The notes beneath the pieces were generated by a model, which was not told where the DNA came from, ran no database searches, and was given only the letters and a program-made list of their open reading frames with translations. This document shows, piece after piece, positions 10,153 through 19,246 of a DNA stretch of 64,000 nucleotides. Numbering within the stretch: the stretch's first letter is position 1; each line of letters opens with the position of its first letter. A program made the position numbers and the translations under genes. Origin of the DNA: Planococcus lenghuensis (GTDB lineage: Bacteria; Bacillota; Bacilli; Bacillales_A; Planococcaceae); contig NZ_CP019640.1 in the NCBI RefSeq assembly GCF_001999905.1, forward strand, positions 152,501 to 216,500. The letters are read 5' to 3'.

Positions 10153-11910
10153 TTGAAGCAAAACAAATCATGGCTGTTACTGATGCTGATGGTGCTGGCG
10201 GTAGGATTATTTTTGGCAGCCTGCAGTTCAGACGGCGAAGAAGCAGTAGAACCGGAAGAAGGCGGAGTCGAAGGTGAAACAGAAGAAGCAGTGGCAGTTG
10301 GAGACCCGGTAGCGGGCGGAACAGTCACTTACGGTTATACAGCGCCTTTCCAAGGTCTGCTGGAACGCGGGTTTTATGAAGGCGAAGATGATGACCTGAT
10401 CCTGAACTTCATGATGGATCCACTTGTTGCAACAGGAGACGATCTCCTGCCGGTGCCGGAAATGGCCGAGTATGAAATTGATGAAGAAGCAAAAACAATC
10501 ACATTCTCTATTAAAGATGGCATTGAATGGCATGATGGCGAGCCACTGACGGCTGAAGATATGGCGTTCGCTTACGAAGTTATCGCACATCCTGATTACA
10601 CAGGTCCGCGCTACGCGAACGTGGAAATGATCGAAGGTGCCGCGGAAAAGCATGACGGCACAGCAGAAACAATTTCCGGTCTGGAAGTTGTCAGCGATCA
10701 GATTCTGAAAGTGAAACTGACTGAACTCCAGCCGAATACTATGTCCAACCTCTGGGTATACCCGATGCCGAAGCATTATTATGAAGGCATTCCGGTAGCT
10801 GAACTTGCAGAATCTGATGCGGTCCGTAAAGCACCGATCGGAACAGGTCCATTTAAAGTGGCAAATATCGTTCCTGGCGAACTCGTTGAGCTGGAGCGTT
10901 TTGAAGATTACTGGCAGGGAACTCCTTACCTTGAAGGCGTAAACTACCAAGTAGTGGATGCTTCACTTGCTACAGGATTGCTTGAAAATGGCGAAATCGA
11001 TATCATGGCGATTCCTGCCAGCCAGTACGAAGAAATCAAAGAACTTGAAAATGTACAGCTGTTTGAAGAAGCTTCATTGGGCTACAGCTATATTGGCTTT
11101 AAATTGGGCCATTGGGACGCTGAAAACGAAGTGAACGTAATGGATAACCCGAAATTCCAGGATAAGCAGCTCCGCCAGGCAATGGCTTACGCACTTGACC
11201 GTCAAGGCATGCTCGATGCATTCTCAAGCGGTTTGGGTGAATTGATCGAAGCGCCAATGCCGCCAGTAAGCTGGGCAAAAGCAGACGACGCTGAACTGAC
11301 ACAGTATACGTATGACCCGGAAAAAGCGAAAGCACTTCTCGATGAAGCCGGTTATGTCGATGTAGATGGTGATGGTTTCCGTGAAGATCCGAATGGCGAT
11401 CCGTTCACAATCAATTTTGATGCAATGTCTGGTTCTGAGATCGCTGAGCCACGTGCCCAGTACATCATCCAGAACTGGCAGGATGTCGGTCTGAACGTTT
11501 CTCTGAACGGCGGATCGCTGAAAGAATTCAATTTGTTCTATGACATGGTCGAATCTGATGATCCATCTGTTGAAGTATTCATGGGTGCATGGGGCTTGGC
11601 AAGTGACCCGGATCCGACTGGTCTCTGGAAATCAGATGACTTCTGGAACTTCCCGCGCTGGGTGAATGAAGAGTCGGATGCATTGATCGAAGAAGGCCTC
11701 AGTGCTGAAGCATTCGATCAGGAATACCGGAAAGAAGTTTATGTTGAATGGCAGAAACTTGTGAATGAAGAATTGCCGAACATCTTCCTAAACGCACCGG
11801 TTGATGTCTATGCAGCGAACGAACGTCTGCAGAACGTGCACACAAATTCCTTCACTTCACAGGTTGATCCACATCTCTGGTGGGTAACTGACGCTGCTGA
11901 AGCAGAATAA
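10153..11910 (+). CDS. appA: Peptide-binding lipoprotein (SBP family 5, AppA/OppA type)
   Basis: Extracytoplasmic solute-binding lipoprotein of 585 aa that would capture oligopeptides for the transporter. It starts with TTG after AAGGGGGAA. The signal sequence ends in the lipobox LAAC, followed by an acidic linker rich in Glu. The body carries the SBP_bac_5 features, for example DGIEWHDGEPLTAEDMAFAY and APIGTGPFKV. The length fits OppA/AppA proteins (~550-600). It follows the two ATPase genes and precedes the permeases. A DVDGDGFREDPNG segment resembles the loop common in these proteins. Confidence 0.93.
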   Translation: MKQNKSWLLLMLMVLAVGLFLAACSSDGEEAVEPEEGGVEGETEEAVAVGDPVAGGTVTYGYTAPFQGLLERGFYEGEDDDLILNFMMDPLVATGDDLLPVPEMAEYEIDEEAKTITFSIKDGIEWHDGEPLTAEDMAFAYEVIAHPDYTGPRYANVEMIEGAAEKHDGTAETISGLEVVSDQILKVKLTELQPNTMSNLWVYPMPKHYYEGIPVAELAESDAVRKAPIGTGPFKVANIVPGELVELERFEDYWQGTPYLEGVNYQVVDASLATGLLENGEIDIMAIPASQYEEIKELENVQLFEEASLGYSYIGFKLGHWDAENEVNVMDNPKFQDKQLRQAMAYALDRQGMLDAFSSGLGELIEAPMPPVSWAKADDAELTQYTYDPEKAKALLDEAGYVDVDGDGFREDPNGDPFTINFDAMSGSEIAEPRAQYIIQNWQDVGLNVSLNGGSLKEFNLFYDMVESDDPSVEVFMGAWGLASDPDPTGLWKSDDFWNFPRWVNEESDALIEEGLSAEAFDQEYRKEVYVEWQKLVNEELPNIFLNAPVDVYAANERLQNVHTNSFTSQVDPHLWWVTDAAEAE

Positions 11911-11945
11911 AACAGATATAAAAACGTAAGATGAGGGAGAATGAC

Positions 11946-12911
11946 ATGCTCGTATACACATTGCGAAGAATTGCTATGGCGATCCCGATTCTCTTCCTAG
12001 TTTCCGTAGTGGTATTCTTCCTGGCAACGCTTATGCCAGGAGATGCCCTCTCCGGAAAGATTGATCCGCTGAACTCAGATCCTGAATATATCGCAGAGAT
12101 GAGAGCTGAGCTCGGGCTGGATGATCCGGTCCATGTGCAGTACCTCCGCTGGGCAGGTGGAATTCTCCAAGGAGACTTTGGTGATTCTTTCGTCCATAAA
12201 ATGCCTGTATCAGAGCTGATTTTTTCTAAATTGCTCAATACGGTTGTACTTGCGCTCAGTGCGATGCTCATCACCTATTCTGTATCATTTCTTATGGGAA
12301 GATATGCGGGACGCCATCCATACACAATAGGGGATTACACGGTGCAGGTTTTCAACTACATTATGCTTGCAATGCCGAGCTTCGTTGCGGCGCTGCTCCT
12401 GATTTATCTTTTCGCATTCCAGCTTAATTGGCTGCCGGCAAGTGGCAGTATCAGCGCTGGAGTAGAGACAGGCACATTTGCGTACTACATCAGTAAAATC
12501 GAACATGCCATTTTACCGGCAGTTTGTCTGGGTCTGTTGCCGATTGCCAGCTATACGCAATTCTTGCGGAATGATTCCATTGAGAACGGACGGAAAGATT
12601 TTGTGCGTACAGCAAGAGCGAAAGGTACTGCAGAAAAAACGATTTACAACAAACATATTTTAAGAAATTCGATCATCCCGATTGTCACATTGTTGGGCTT
12701 TGATATTGCCGGAATTCTTGGCGGTTCGGTAATTATTGAAACGATTTTCACGTATCCGGGGATCGGCCAGCTGTTCATCGATTCGATTTCCAACCGTGAC
12801 TTTTCAGTAGTGATGGGAATCGCATTACTGCTAGCTGCGTTCACGCTGATCGGCAACCTCATTGCTGACTTACTGTATGCCGCGGTAGATCCGCGCATCC
12901 GGCTACATTAA
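11946..12911 (+). CDS. appB: Oligopeptide ABC transporter permease (AppB/OppB type)
   Basis: First membrane subunit, 321 aa, with about six transmembrane segments. The N-terminal MLVYTLRRIAMAIPIL is typical of OppB/DppB. The EAA coupling loop is at DFVRTARAKGTAEKTI, and the C-terminal IETIFTYPGIGQL is conserved in the family. Start ATG 11946 is chosen over the in-frame ATG 11931 because GAGGGAG lies 6 bases before it. It is 35 bases after appA and 15 bases before appC. Confidence 0.92.
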   Translation: MLVYTLRRIAMAIPILFLVSVVVFFLATLMPGDALSGKIDPLNSDPEYIAEMRAELGLDDPVHVQYLRWAGGILQGDFGDSFVHKMPVSELIFSKLLNTVVLALSAMLITYSVSFLMGRYAGRHPYTIGDYTVQVFNYIMLAMPSFVAALLLIYLFAFQLNWLPASGSISAGVETGTFAYYISKIEHAILPAVCLGLLPIASYTQFLRNDSIENGRKDFVRTARAKGTAEKTIYNKHILRNSIIPIVTLLGFDIAGILGGSVIIETIFTYPGIGQLFIDSISNRDFSVVMGIALLLAAFTLIGNLIADLLYAAVDPRIRLH

Positions 12912-12926
12912 AAGGAGGGGAAAGAG

Positions 12927-13841
12927 TTGAGCGCCATTAATAACGAAACTGCCGTACCCTCCGCTCACTTGAAAAAAGTGAAGAAGAACAGCCTGTCACA
13001 ATGGGGGATTGCACGCCGGCGATTTTTGAGAAACATTCCAGCAATGATCAGTATGGTCTTCCTGTTTATCATGGTGGTCCTATCGTTCCTGGCGCCAGTA
13101 CTGACGGATATTGACCCATCCCGGGTTAATCCGATGCTGATCGAAGCAGAACCTTCTGCAGAACATTGGCTCGGAGCAGACTCTGCCGGTCGAGATGTGT
13201 TAACGATGCTGCTGTACGGCGGCCGGACATCCTTGCTGATCGGATTCTCGGCTACCGCTATCATCATTACAATCGCAACGGTCCTCGGGCTGATCGCAGG
13301 TTTCTATGGCGGGATTGTCGACAGCATCCTGATGCGCTTTGTTGATTTTATGATGAATTTTCCGTTCATCATCTTCGTTATCGTCTTATCAACCATTTTC
13401 CAGGATACCGGCGTCTTCGCCTTGATTCTGGCACTCGGCTTGCTTGGCTGGCAGGGAGCGACCCGTGTTGTTCGCAGTAAAGTCATGTCCGAGCGGGAAA
13501 ATGAATATATCTTAAGTGCCATTTCAATCGGCACAAGACCGATTACCGTAATGCTGAAGCATTTGCTGCCAAATGTGCTGTCCACGGTTATTGTACAAGC
13601 CTCGTTGTTATTGGCTGTCATGATTGTGGCGGAAACCGGTCTAAGTTTCATCGGCTTTGGTGTGCCGCTCGGAACACCAAGCTGGGGGAATTTGCTCCAG
13701 GCAGCACGGGATCCGGGCATTTTGAGCGATAAACCATGGATTTGGGTGCCGGCCGGCCTGGCCATCACTTTTACTATCCTGGCGATTAATTTTATTGGTG
13801 AAGGATTGAAAGATGCATTTAATCCAAAATCACTGAGATAA
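12927..13841 (+). CDS. appC: Oligopeptide ABC transporter permease (AppC/OppC type)
   Basis: Second membrane subunit, 304 aa, with a TTG start after AAAAGGAGGGG. The long cytoplasmic N-terminus before the first helix and the HWLGADSAGRDVLTMLLYGGR segment are diagnostic of OppC/DppC. The rest has the BPD transporter fold with the coupling loop around ENEYILSAISIGTRPI. Last gene of the five-gene importer, followed directly by a terminator. Confidence 0.93.
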   Translation: MSAINNETAVPSAHLKKVKKNSLSQWGIARRRFLRNIPAMISMVFLFIMVVLSFLAPVLTDIDPSRVNPMLIEAEPSAEHWLGADSAGRDVLTMLLYGGRTSLLIGFSATAIIITIATVLGLIAGFYGGIVDSILMRFVDFMMNFPFIIFVIVLSTIFQDTGVFALILALGLLGWQGATRVVRSKVMSERENEYILSAISIGTRPITVMLKHLLPNVLSTVIVQASLLLAVMIVAETGLSFIGFGVPLGTPSWGNLLQAARDPGILSDKPWIWVPAGLAITFTILAINFIGEGLKDAFNPKSLR

Positions 13842-13844
13842 CAG

Positions 13845-13882
13845 AAAGTCTGTCATAATTTTATGACAGACTTTCCGTTTTT
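13845..13882 (+). terminator. Terminator of app operon
   Basis: GAAAGTCTGTCATAA pairs with TTATGACAGACTTTC over 15 bp with a 2-base loop, followed by CGTTTTT. It separates the importer genes from the peptidase, which has its own ribosome site. Confidence 0.9.
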
Positions 13883-13906
13883 CAGTTTGAAAAGGAGTAG
13901 ATCAAA

Positions 13907-15709
13907 ATGAAATCGTATGAAAAAACGTGGGACTTAGATTCGATTTTCGAAGGTGGAAGCAAGTCAGCGGAATTGCGTACATATATTGCTCAATTTGAGC
14001 AAAACCTGACAGAGCTGGAAAAGCGGACGGATGAATATGAGCCGGCTGGTTCTAATGACGCTGAGGCATTATCCGCCGTGCTGGCACTGCTGGACAGGAC
14101 ATTCAAGCAAGTGCGGGAAATTGGCGCATTTGTAAGCTGTTTGACCGCCCAGGACGTCAGCGATCAGGAAGCGAAAGGGCTGGGAAGCAAACGGAACGAA
14201 TTAGGTGCCCGGCATGCTTCCGTACTGGCAAAACTTGACCAGAAACTGGCCAGAATTGATGACGGCAGATGGAGCGGATTGCTGGAACAACCCGCTTTCG
14301 CCCAGCTCGCTTTTGTGCTGAGTGAGCGCCGCACCCAGGCGAAAGAAAAACTCTCCCTGGAACAGGAAGTGTTGATCAATGATTTGGCGATCGATGGTTA
14401 TCAGGCGTGGGGAGAGATTTACAACACCATTGTTGGAAAGATAAGTATTGAAGTTACAGAAGACGGCGAACCGAAACAATTATCAGTAGGGCAAGCCGCG
14501 AACAGAATGAGCAAACCCGACCGCAGCATCCGTCAGGAAGTGTTCGGAAAACTGAGCGAAGCCTGGACAGAGCAGTCTGACCTGTTTGGAGAAACGCTTA
14601 ACCATCTGGCTGGTTTCCGCCTGCAAACTTATAAGCACCGAGGGTGGAAGAGTCCGCTGAAAGAGCCGTTGGAATTGAACCGCATGAGCGAAGAAACTCT
14701 GAATGCCATGTGGGGCGCCATTACGAAGCATAAAGCGCCGTTCGTTTCGTTCCTGCAACGCAAAGCCCAGCTGCTTGGACTGGAAAAGCTCGACTGGTTT
14801 GATTTGTCTGCACCGATTGCGGATGCCGATCAGTCGGTCAGTTACGATGAGGGAGCGGCATTTATCCTGGAACAGTTCAGCCGCTTCAGCCCAAAAATGG
14901 CTGATTTCGCTCAGCATGCCTTTGAGAGCCGGTGGATTGAAGCGGAAGACCGGGCAGGCAAGCGGCCGGGTGGCTTCTGTACAAGCTTTCCGGACAGTGA
15001 ACAGACCCGGATTTTTATGACGTATTCCGGCTCGGCCAGCAATGTTTCTACGTTGGCGCATGAATTGGGTCATGCTTACCACCAGCACGTGATGAATGAT
15101 ATCGAATCCCTGAACCAGCGCTATGCGATGAATGTGGCGGAAACAGCCTCTACCTTTGCAGAAATGATTGTTGCGGATGCGGCTGTCAAAAATGCGGCAT
15201 CCGATGAAGAGAAAATTGCGCTTCTGGAAGATAAGATCAAGCGCAGTGTGGCATTCTTCATGAACATCCATGCCCGGTTCCTGTTCGAAACCCGATTCTA
15301 CGAGGAACGGAAACAGGGAGTGGTTTCCGTTGAACGGCTGAACGAGCTAATGACAGATGCACAGAAAGAAGCATACGGCAATGAACTGGCCGGCTATAAC
15401 CCCACCTTCTGGGCATCCACGCTGCATTTCCACATCACCGGCGTGCCGTTCTATAATTTTCCGTATACATTCGGTTACCTGTTCAGCCTCGGGATTTACG
15501 CAAAAGCGCTGGAATCAGGCGGGGATTTTGAAGAATCTTATAATGCGCTCCTTCGCGATACCGGCCGCATGACAGCCGAACAACTGGCAGAAAAGCACTT
15601 GAACGTGGATCTGACGCAAGAAAGTTTCTGGGAAAGTGCCATCGCCCTCTGTGAACAAGATGTTGAGGAATTCCTGTCTTTAACGGAATCAAAAGTGGCG
15701 GCCCGCTGA
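13907..15709 (+). CDS. M3-family oligoendopeptidase (PepF-like)
   Basis: Cytoplasmic zinc metallopeptidase of 600 aa that cleaves short oligopeptides. The metal site HELGHAYHQH has HELGH at 385-389, and the third ligand Glu is expected in the NVAETASTFAEMI segment about 25 residues later. The sequence resembles the pepF/M3 subgroup of about 590-600 aa rather than the PepF of YjbG type. The start is preceded by AAAAGGAG. It directly follows the peptide importer, so processing of imported peptides is a reasonable inference. Separate transcription or readthrough past the upstream terminator are both possible. Confidence 0.93.
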   Translation: MKSYEKTWDLDSIFEGGSKSAELRTYIAQFEQNLTELEKRTDEYEPAGSNDAEALSAVLALLDRTFKQVREIGAFVSCLTAQDVSDQEAKGLGSKRNELGARHASVLAKLDQKLARIDDGRWSGLLEQPAFAQLAFVLSERRTQAKEKLSLEQEVLINDLAIDGYQAWGEIYNTIVGKISIEVTEDGEPKQLSVGQAANRMSKPDRSIRQEVFGKLSEAWTEQSDLFGETLNHLAGFRLQTYKHRGWKSPLKEPLELNRMSEETLNAMWGAITKHKAPFVSFLQRKAQLLGLEKLDWFDLSAPIADADQSVSYDEGAAFILEQFSRFSPKMADFAQHAFESRWIEAEDRAGKRPGGFCTSFPDSEQTRIFMTYSGSASNVSTLAHELGHAYHQHVMNDIESLNQRYAMNVAETASTFAEMIVADAAVKNAASDEEKIALLEDKIKRSVAFFMNIHARFLFETRFYEERKQGVVSVERLNELMTDAQKEAYGNELAGYNPTFWASTLHFHITGVPFYNFPYTFGYLFSLGIYAKALESGGDFEESYNALLRDTGRMTAEQLAEKHLNVDLTQESFWESAIALCEQDVEEFLSLTESKVAAR

Positions 15710-15751
15710 TATGATTAACGGGACACTTCCTGTGTCAGCTGGAAATTATAC

Positions 15752-15791
15752 AAAAAGCAGCTATGCAATCAAGATTGCGTAGCTGCTTTTT
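15752..15791. terminator. Bidirectional terminator between pepF-like and citA
   Basis: Long inverted repeat AAAAAGCAGCTATGCAATC / GATTGCGTAGCTGCTTTTT with a 2-base loop and T5 on both strands. It serves the convergent oligoendopeptidase and citrate synthase genes. Confidence 0.9.
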
Positions 15792-15798
15792 CAATTGT

Positions 15799-16878
15799 TC
15801 AGGAACCGATGTATTCGGACTGCGGCCGGAAGATGACGTTATCTTCCAGCTGCTCCAATGCATGAGCACACCAGCCGACCGACCGGGCAGCACTGAATAC
15901 CGGCGTGAACAGTTCCGGCGGCAGCTGAATCGCCCGCATAACTGCAGCTGCATAGAACTCTACATTCGTGTGAAGCTGGCGTCCGGGCTTATGTTCAGCA
16001 AGTAATTCCGTTATTTCTTCCTCAGCCTGCACTGCTAAATCCAGCCAGGGATCATGCGCTTGGAGTTCCAGGCATTTTTCCCGAAGCAGAACCGAGCGGG
16101 GATCGGCAGTGCGGTAAATCCGGTGACCGAAGCCCATGATTTTTGCACCCTGCTGCAGTTTATTCAGTACAACGGACCGGATATGATCTGGTACTGCAAT
16201 TTCCTCCAGTAGATCGATAACACCTGAAGGCGCCCCGCCATGGAGAGGCCCTTTCATCGTGCCCAATGCAGAAGTGACGGCAGCGGTAAGATCGGACTCG
16301 GTTGAAATGGTCACTCGGGCAGCGAACGTTGACGCATTCATGCCATGTTCCATGGTCAGCTTCAAATATGTTCCCAAAGCATCAATATGCACCTGTTTTG
16401 GCAGGATTCCCGTAAGGAGCCAGAGAAAATTCGCCGTGTGTCCGAGATCGGTATTGGAGGGAATAGGCCTCAGCCCATGCTTTTGCCGGTACAGCGAAGC
16501 GATTATGGCCGGCATGGCTGCTGTCAGTGCGATCGCTTGTTCACGGCCCGGCAATCGGTTAAATATGTCGGTCGAGTATGCGGAAATGGTTGTCCGCAAC
16601 CCATCCATCAGGGGAAGTTCCGCCGGAAGCAAACGAATGAGCTGCTGAATATGTTCCGGCAATTCCCGGTGATAATTAAATTGACCGGTAAACTGCTCAA
16701 GTTCATCGCGTGCAAGAAATCGCCCTTCCCACATGAAAAACGCTAATTCTTCAAACGATCGGCTATGGATTGCCTGGGCAACAGGAACGCCGCGATACTG
16801 TAGGGTGCCACTGTCTCCATCCACTGAAGCGATATGAGTCTGTACAGCTACAATATTTTTCAAACCTTTCTGGAACAT
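15799..16878 (-). CDS. citA: Citrate synthase, CitA type
   Basis: Condenses oxaloacetate and acetyl-CoA to citrate in the cytoplasm. It is 359 aa. Conserved segments are LKLTMEHGMNASTFAAR, MKGPLHGGAPSGV and GFGHRIYRTADPRS (His and Arg of the active site), and NVEFYAA with the region of the catalytic Asp/Glu. The N-terminal segment SVDGDSGTLQYRGVPV is the standard entry to the fold. A divergent LysR gene, as in the citA/citR pair of Bacillus subtilis, makes this the CitA-type minor citrate synthase rather than CitZ, which normally sits with icd and mdh. It is monocistronic and is probably repressed by the adjacent CitR. Confidence 0.9.
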   Translation of the reverse strand: MFQKGLKNIVAVQTHIASVDGDSGTLQYRGVPVAQAIHSRSFEELAFFMWEGRFLARDELEQFTGQFNYHRELPEHIQQLIRLLPAELPLMDGLRTTISAYSTDIFNRLPGREQAIALTAAMPAIIASLYRQKHGLRPIPSNTDLGHTANFLWLLTGILPKQVHIDALGTYLKLTMEHGMNASTFAARVTISTESDLTAAVTSALGTMKGPLHGGAPSGVIDLLEEIAVPDHIRSVVLNKLQQGAKIMGFGHRIYRTADPRSVLLREKCLELQAHDPWLDLAVQAEEEITELLAEHKPGRQLHTNVEFYAAAVMRAIQLPPELFTPVFSAARSVGWCAHALEQLEDNVIFRPQSEYIGS

Positions 16879-16918
16879 CTTGAATTCCTCCTTTTCTTTA
16901 CTGTACCTCCATTCATTG

Positions 16919-16943
16919 ATTATAAAAATTAATTATTTATAAT
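16919..16943. promoter_or_regulatory. Palindrome in citA-citR divergent promoter region
   Basis: ATTATAAA (16919-16926), a 9-bp AT spacer, then TTTATAAT (16936-16943): a perfect 8-bp dyad between the divergent genes. It contains T-N11-A type spacings expected of a LysR-family site. A weaker dyad TTGAT..ATCGA follows at about 16,949-16,968. Assignment as CitR operator is inference. Confidence 0.5.
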
Positions 16944-16980
16944 AAAATTGATAAATAAAATTAATCGAAGAGGTGCAACC

Positions 16981-17862
16981 ATGGAATTGAGTTGGCTCCG
17001 AACCTTTACTGATGCCGCTGAAACGCTGAATTTCCGTAAAACATCTGAACGGCTGCTGATGTCTCAGCCGAATGTAACCGTCCATATCCGGCTACTTGAA
17101 GAACATCTCGGTGTGAAGTTGTTCCGCCGGGAGAAAAACCGGGTACTGTTAACGGAAGAAGGCCGGCTCTTTCAACAGGAAGCGCAAGCCATTCTCGATC
17201 GATTCGATGCAGGGATCACACGTCTCCGGTCTTACGCACAAGGCTATCGTCGGAAATGGACCTTGGCCATTACACCGCTGATGGCGGAAACTGTTCTTCC
17301 TTATCTACTGCGTTCGTTCATGACTGACCATGCCGATGTGGAACTCGCCATTCGGGTGGAAGAATCCATTCGGATTGAAGAGTTAGTGGTGAAAGGGGAA
17401 GTGTCAGCCGGCATTTCCGCACGACCAGCGGTGTCCCGGCAAATCGAAACCCGTCTTCTTTATACCGATCCGCTCCTCTTCATCGTACCGAGAGATGCAT
17501 ACGATGACGAGAGCGGCCCGCCGATCCAAGCACACGAAATGTTCAATAAATATTCTCTGTTCACAGGTCACCATCCGACATTCTGGGAAGAATTGCTGCT
17601 GCAATTGCGGAACCGGCTGCCGAACGTCCGGACAATGGAAGTCACACAGGCACATATTGCCAAGCGATTCATCCAGGAAGGGCTGGGTGTATCGTTTCTG
17701 CCAAAATCCACTGTTCGGCGAGAGTTGATCGAGGGACGAATAATCGAAGGGGATTTTGAGTTGTTTCCATTGCCGACTGTTGGCACTTATTTACTGACAG
17801 GCAAGGTGGATACGTTGGAATTGGAGCTTGCAGAGCGGATTCAGGCGATTTATTTCGGGTGA
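16981..17862 (+). CDS. citR: LysR-family transcriptional regulator, CitR-like
   Basis: DNA-binding regulator of 293 aa. The N-terminal winged HTH (ELSWLRTFTDAAETLNFRKT..LLMSQPNVTVHIRLLE) is followed by the linker helix and an effector domain of LysR type (residues ~90-290). The start is ATG 16981 because GAGGTG precedes it; an upstream in-frame start at 16948 would lie inside the operator region. In Bacillus subtilis CitR represses citA, and the divergent arrangement is the same here, so repression of the neighbouring citrate synthase and autoregulation are likely. The effector is unknown from sequence. Confidence 0.88.
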   Translation: MELSWLRTFTDAAETLNFRKTSERLLMSQPNVTVHIRLLEEHLGVKLFRREKNRVLLTEEGRLFQQEAQAILDRFDAGITRLRSYAQGYRRKWTLAITPLMAETVLPYLLRSFMTDHADVELAIRVEESIRIEELVVKGEVSAGISARPAVSRQIETRLLYTDPLLFIVPRDAYDDESGPPIQAHEMFNKYSLFTGHHPTFWEELLLQLRNRLPNVRTMEVTQAHIAKRFIQEGLGVSFLPKSTVRRELIEGRIIEGDFELFPLPTVGTYLLTGKVDTLELELAERIQAIYFG

Positions 17863-18097
17863 AGGGGAAAGAAATGGAAATGGAAATGGAATTAGCGACA
17901 GTCCGAATCCGGCACTTGTGCGCAGCGGGATTTTTGCAAGCTTTGGCAGTTGGTGTCACCGGCTGTGTTCGAGCGAACGCAGCCGTTCCACCGGAAGCCG
18001 CGGAATGCGTTTTTGTTTTCCATCACCAGCCCGGAATGGCCAACGATCCAGTTCCGATCGCACTTGCTTTTGAATAATTATACTAATTTATGTTGAG

Positions 18098-18126
18098 TTG
18101 AGCCATCTGACAGCACGCGATACAAT
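18098..18126 (+). promoter_or_regulatory. Putative promoter of rocF
   Basis: TTGAGC (18098-18103), a 17-bp spacer and TACAAT (18121-18126), 31 bases before the arginase start. The 17,863-18,097 stretch before it holds no supported gene; a 72-codon frame there has repetitive Glu-Met codons and no ribosome site. Confidence 0.5.
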
Positions 18127-18156
18127 AAATTCAAATGGAAGGAGAGGTATAAAATT

Positions 18157-19065
18157 ATGAATAAATTAAATATCTCGATTATTGGTGTACCAATGGATTT
18201 GGGGCAGAACCGACGGGGAGTCGATATGGGACCAAGCGCCATCCGGTATGCCGGCGTAACAGAGCGACTTGAAAGTATTGGGCACACGGTTACGGACGAA
18301 GGGGACATCCAGGTCAGCAAGCGTACAGGAGAAACCTCTGAAGGTACAAATCTCCGGAACTTGAAAGCGGTTACGGAAGCGAGCACTGCACTTGGTGATA
18401 AAGTAAGCAGTGTAGCGGAAGCCGGCAGTTTCCCGCTTGTACTGGGCGGCGACCACAGCATCGCAATCGGCACATTGGCAGGAATCGGGAATCGACATAA
18501 GAATCTTGGTGTTATTTGGTATGATGCACATGCAGACATGAACACAAGTGATACATCGCCATCCGGAAACATTCATGGAATGCCGCTTGCGGTCAGTATG
18601 GGAATCGGCCATGAAGAGCTGGTAAACCTGCGCGGCTATGCCCCGAAAATAGATCCGAAGAATGTCGTCATTATCGGTGCCCGGTCAATCGATCCAGGCG
18701 AACGCAAACTGATCAAAGAAAAAGGTGTCCGGGTGTACACGATGCATGAAATCGATAAGCTCGGCATGAATGCGGTAATGGAAGAAGCCATTCAGTACCT
18801 GACGGAGGAGCGGAAGACGGATGCCGTCCATCTGTCACTTGATCTGGATGGGATCGATCCGATTTATACACCAGGCGTCGGCACACCGGTTCCAGGTGGG
18901 ATCAGCTACCGGGAAAGCCACCTGGCTATGGAAATGCTGTATGACGCCGGAGTCATCACCTCCGTGGAATTTGTGGAAGTGAATCCGATTCTAGATGAAA
19001 AGAGTCGGACTGCCGATGTGGCCGTAGCGCTGATCGGTTCACTATTTGGCGAAAAATTGTTATAA
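18157..19065 (+). CDS. rocF: Arginase
   Basis: Hydrolyses L-arginine to ornithine and urea with a binuclear Mn2+ centre, the first step of arginine catabolism. It is 302 aa, the usual length. The metal-binding motifs are all present: GGDHSIAIG, WYDAHADMN and SLDLDGIDP. The substrate loop around NIHGMPLAVSMG is also conserved. The start is preceded by AAGGAGAGG. It lies alone just upstream of sigW with a terminator between. No neighbouring rocD/rocE or RocR site is visible, so its regulation is not shown by the sequence. Confidence 0.96.
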   Translation: MNKLNISIIGVPMDLGQNRRGVDMGPSAIRYAGVTERLESIGHTVTDEGDIQVSKRTGETSEGTNLRNLKAVTEASTALGDKVSSVAEAGSFPLVLGGDHSIAIGTLAGIGNRHKNLGVIWYDAHADMNTSDTSPSGNIHGMPLAVSMGIGHEELVNLRGYAPKIDPKNVVIIGARSIDPGERKLIKEKGVRVYTMHEIDKLGMNAVMEEAIQYLTEERKTDAVHLSLDLDGIDPIYTPGVGTPVPGGISYRESHLAMEMLYDAGVITSVEFVEVNPILDEKSRTADVAVALIGSLFGEKLL

Positions 19066-19067
19066 AG

Positions 19068-19105
19068 AAAAGCGGACATAAGAGTCCGCTTCTTTTTTTT
19101 TTTTT
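19068..19105 (+). terminator. Terminator of rocF
   Basis: AGCGGAC (19071-19077) pairs with GTCCGCT (19084-19090), followed by C and a run of 14 T with one interruption. Very strong U-tract. Confidence 0.9.
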
Positions 19106-19182
19106 GCACCAATTTTTGCTAAATTATCAAGAATTGAATAGTTTCCCGACCCGCTCTTTTGTTACGATAAGAAAAGAAAAAG

Positions 19183-19210
19183 TGAAACTTCTGATCTTTT
19201 GGACCGTATA
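19183..19210 (+). promoter_or_regulatory. Sigma-W autoregulatory promoter of sigW-rsiW
   Basis: TGAAAC (19183-19188), a 16-bp spacer, then CGTATA (19205-19210). This is the Bacillus sigma-W consensus (TGAAAC-N16-CGTA) and stands 36 bases before sigW, so sigma-W drives its own operon. Confidence 0.9.
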
Positions 19211-19246
19211 TAAATGATAGCCGCATAGGCGGAGGGAAATGAGCGC

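Noticed and set aside
10228-10950. 240-codon minus-strand frame within appA
   Set aside because: Antisense shadow of a well-supported gene; composition biased by the codon pattern of the other strand.
14483-15271. 262-codon minus-strand frame within the M3 peptidase gene
   Set aside because: Antisense to an intact metallopeptidase with full motifs; no ribosome site.
17859-18077. 72-codon frame between citR and rocF starting with repeated Glu-Met codons
   Set aside because: Overlaps the citR stop, has no proper ribosome spacing and no domain; treated as non-coding.
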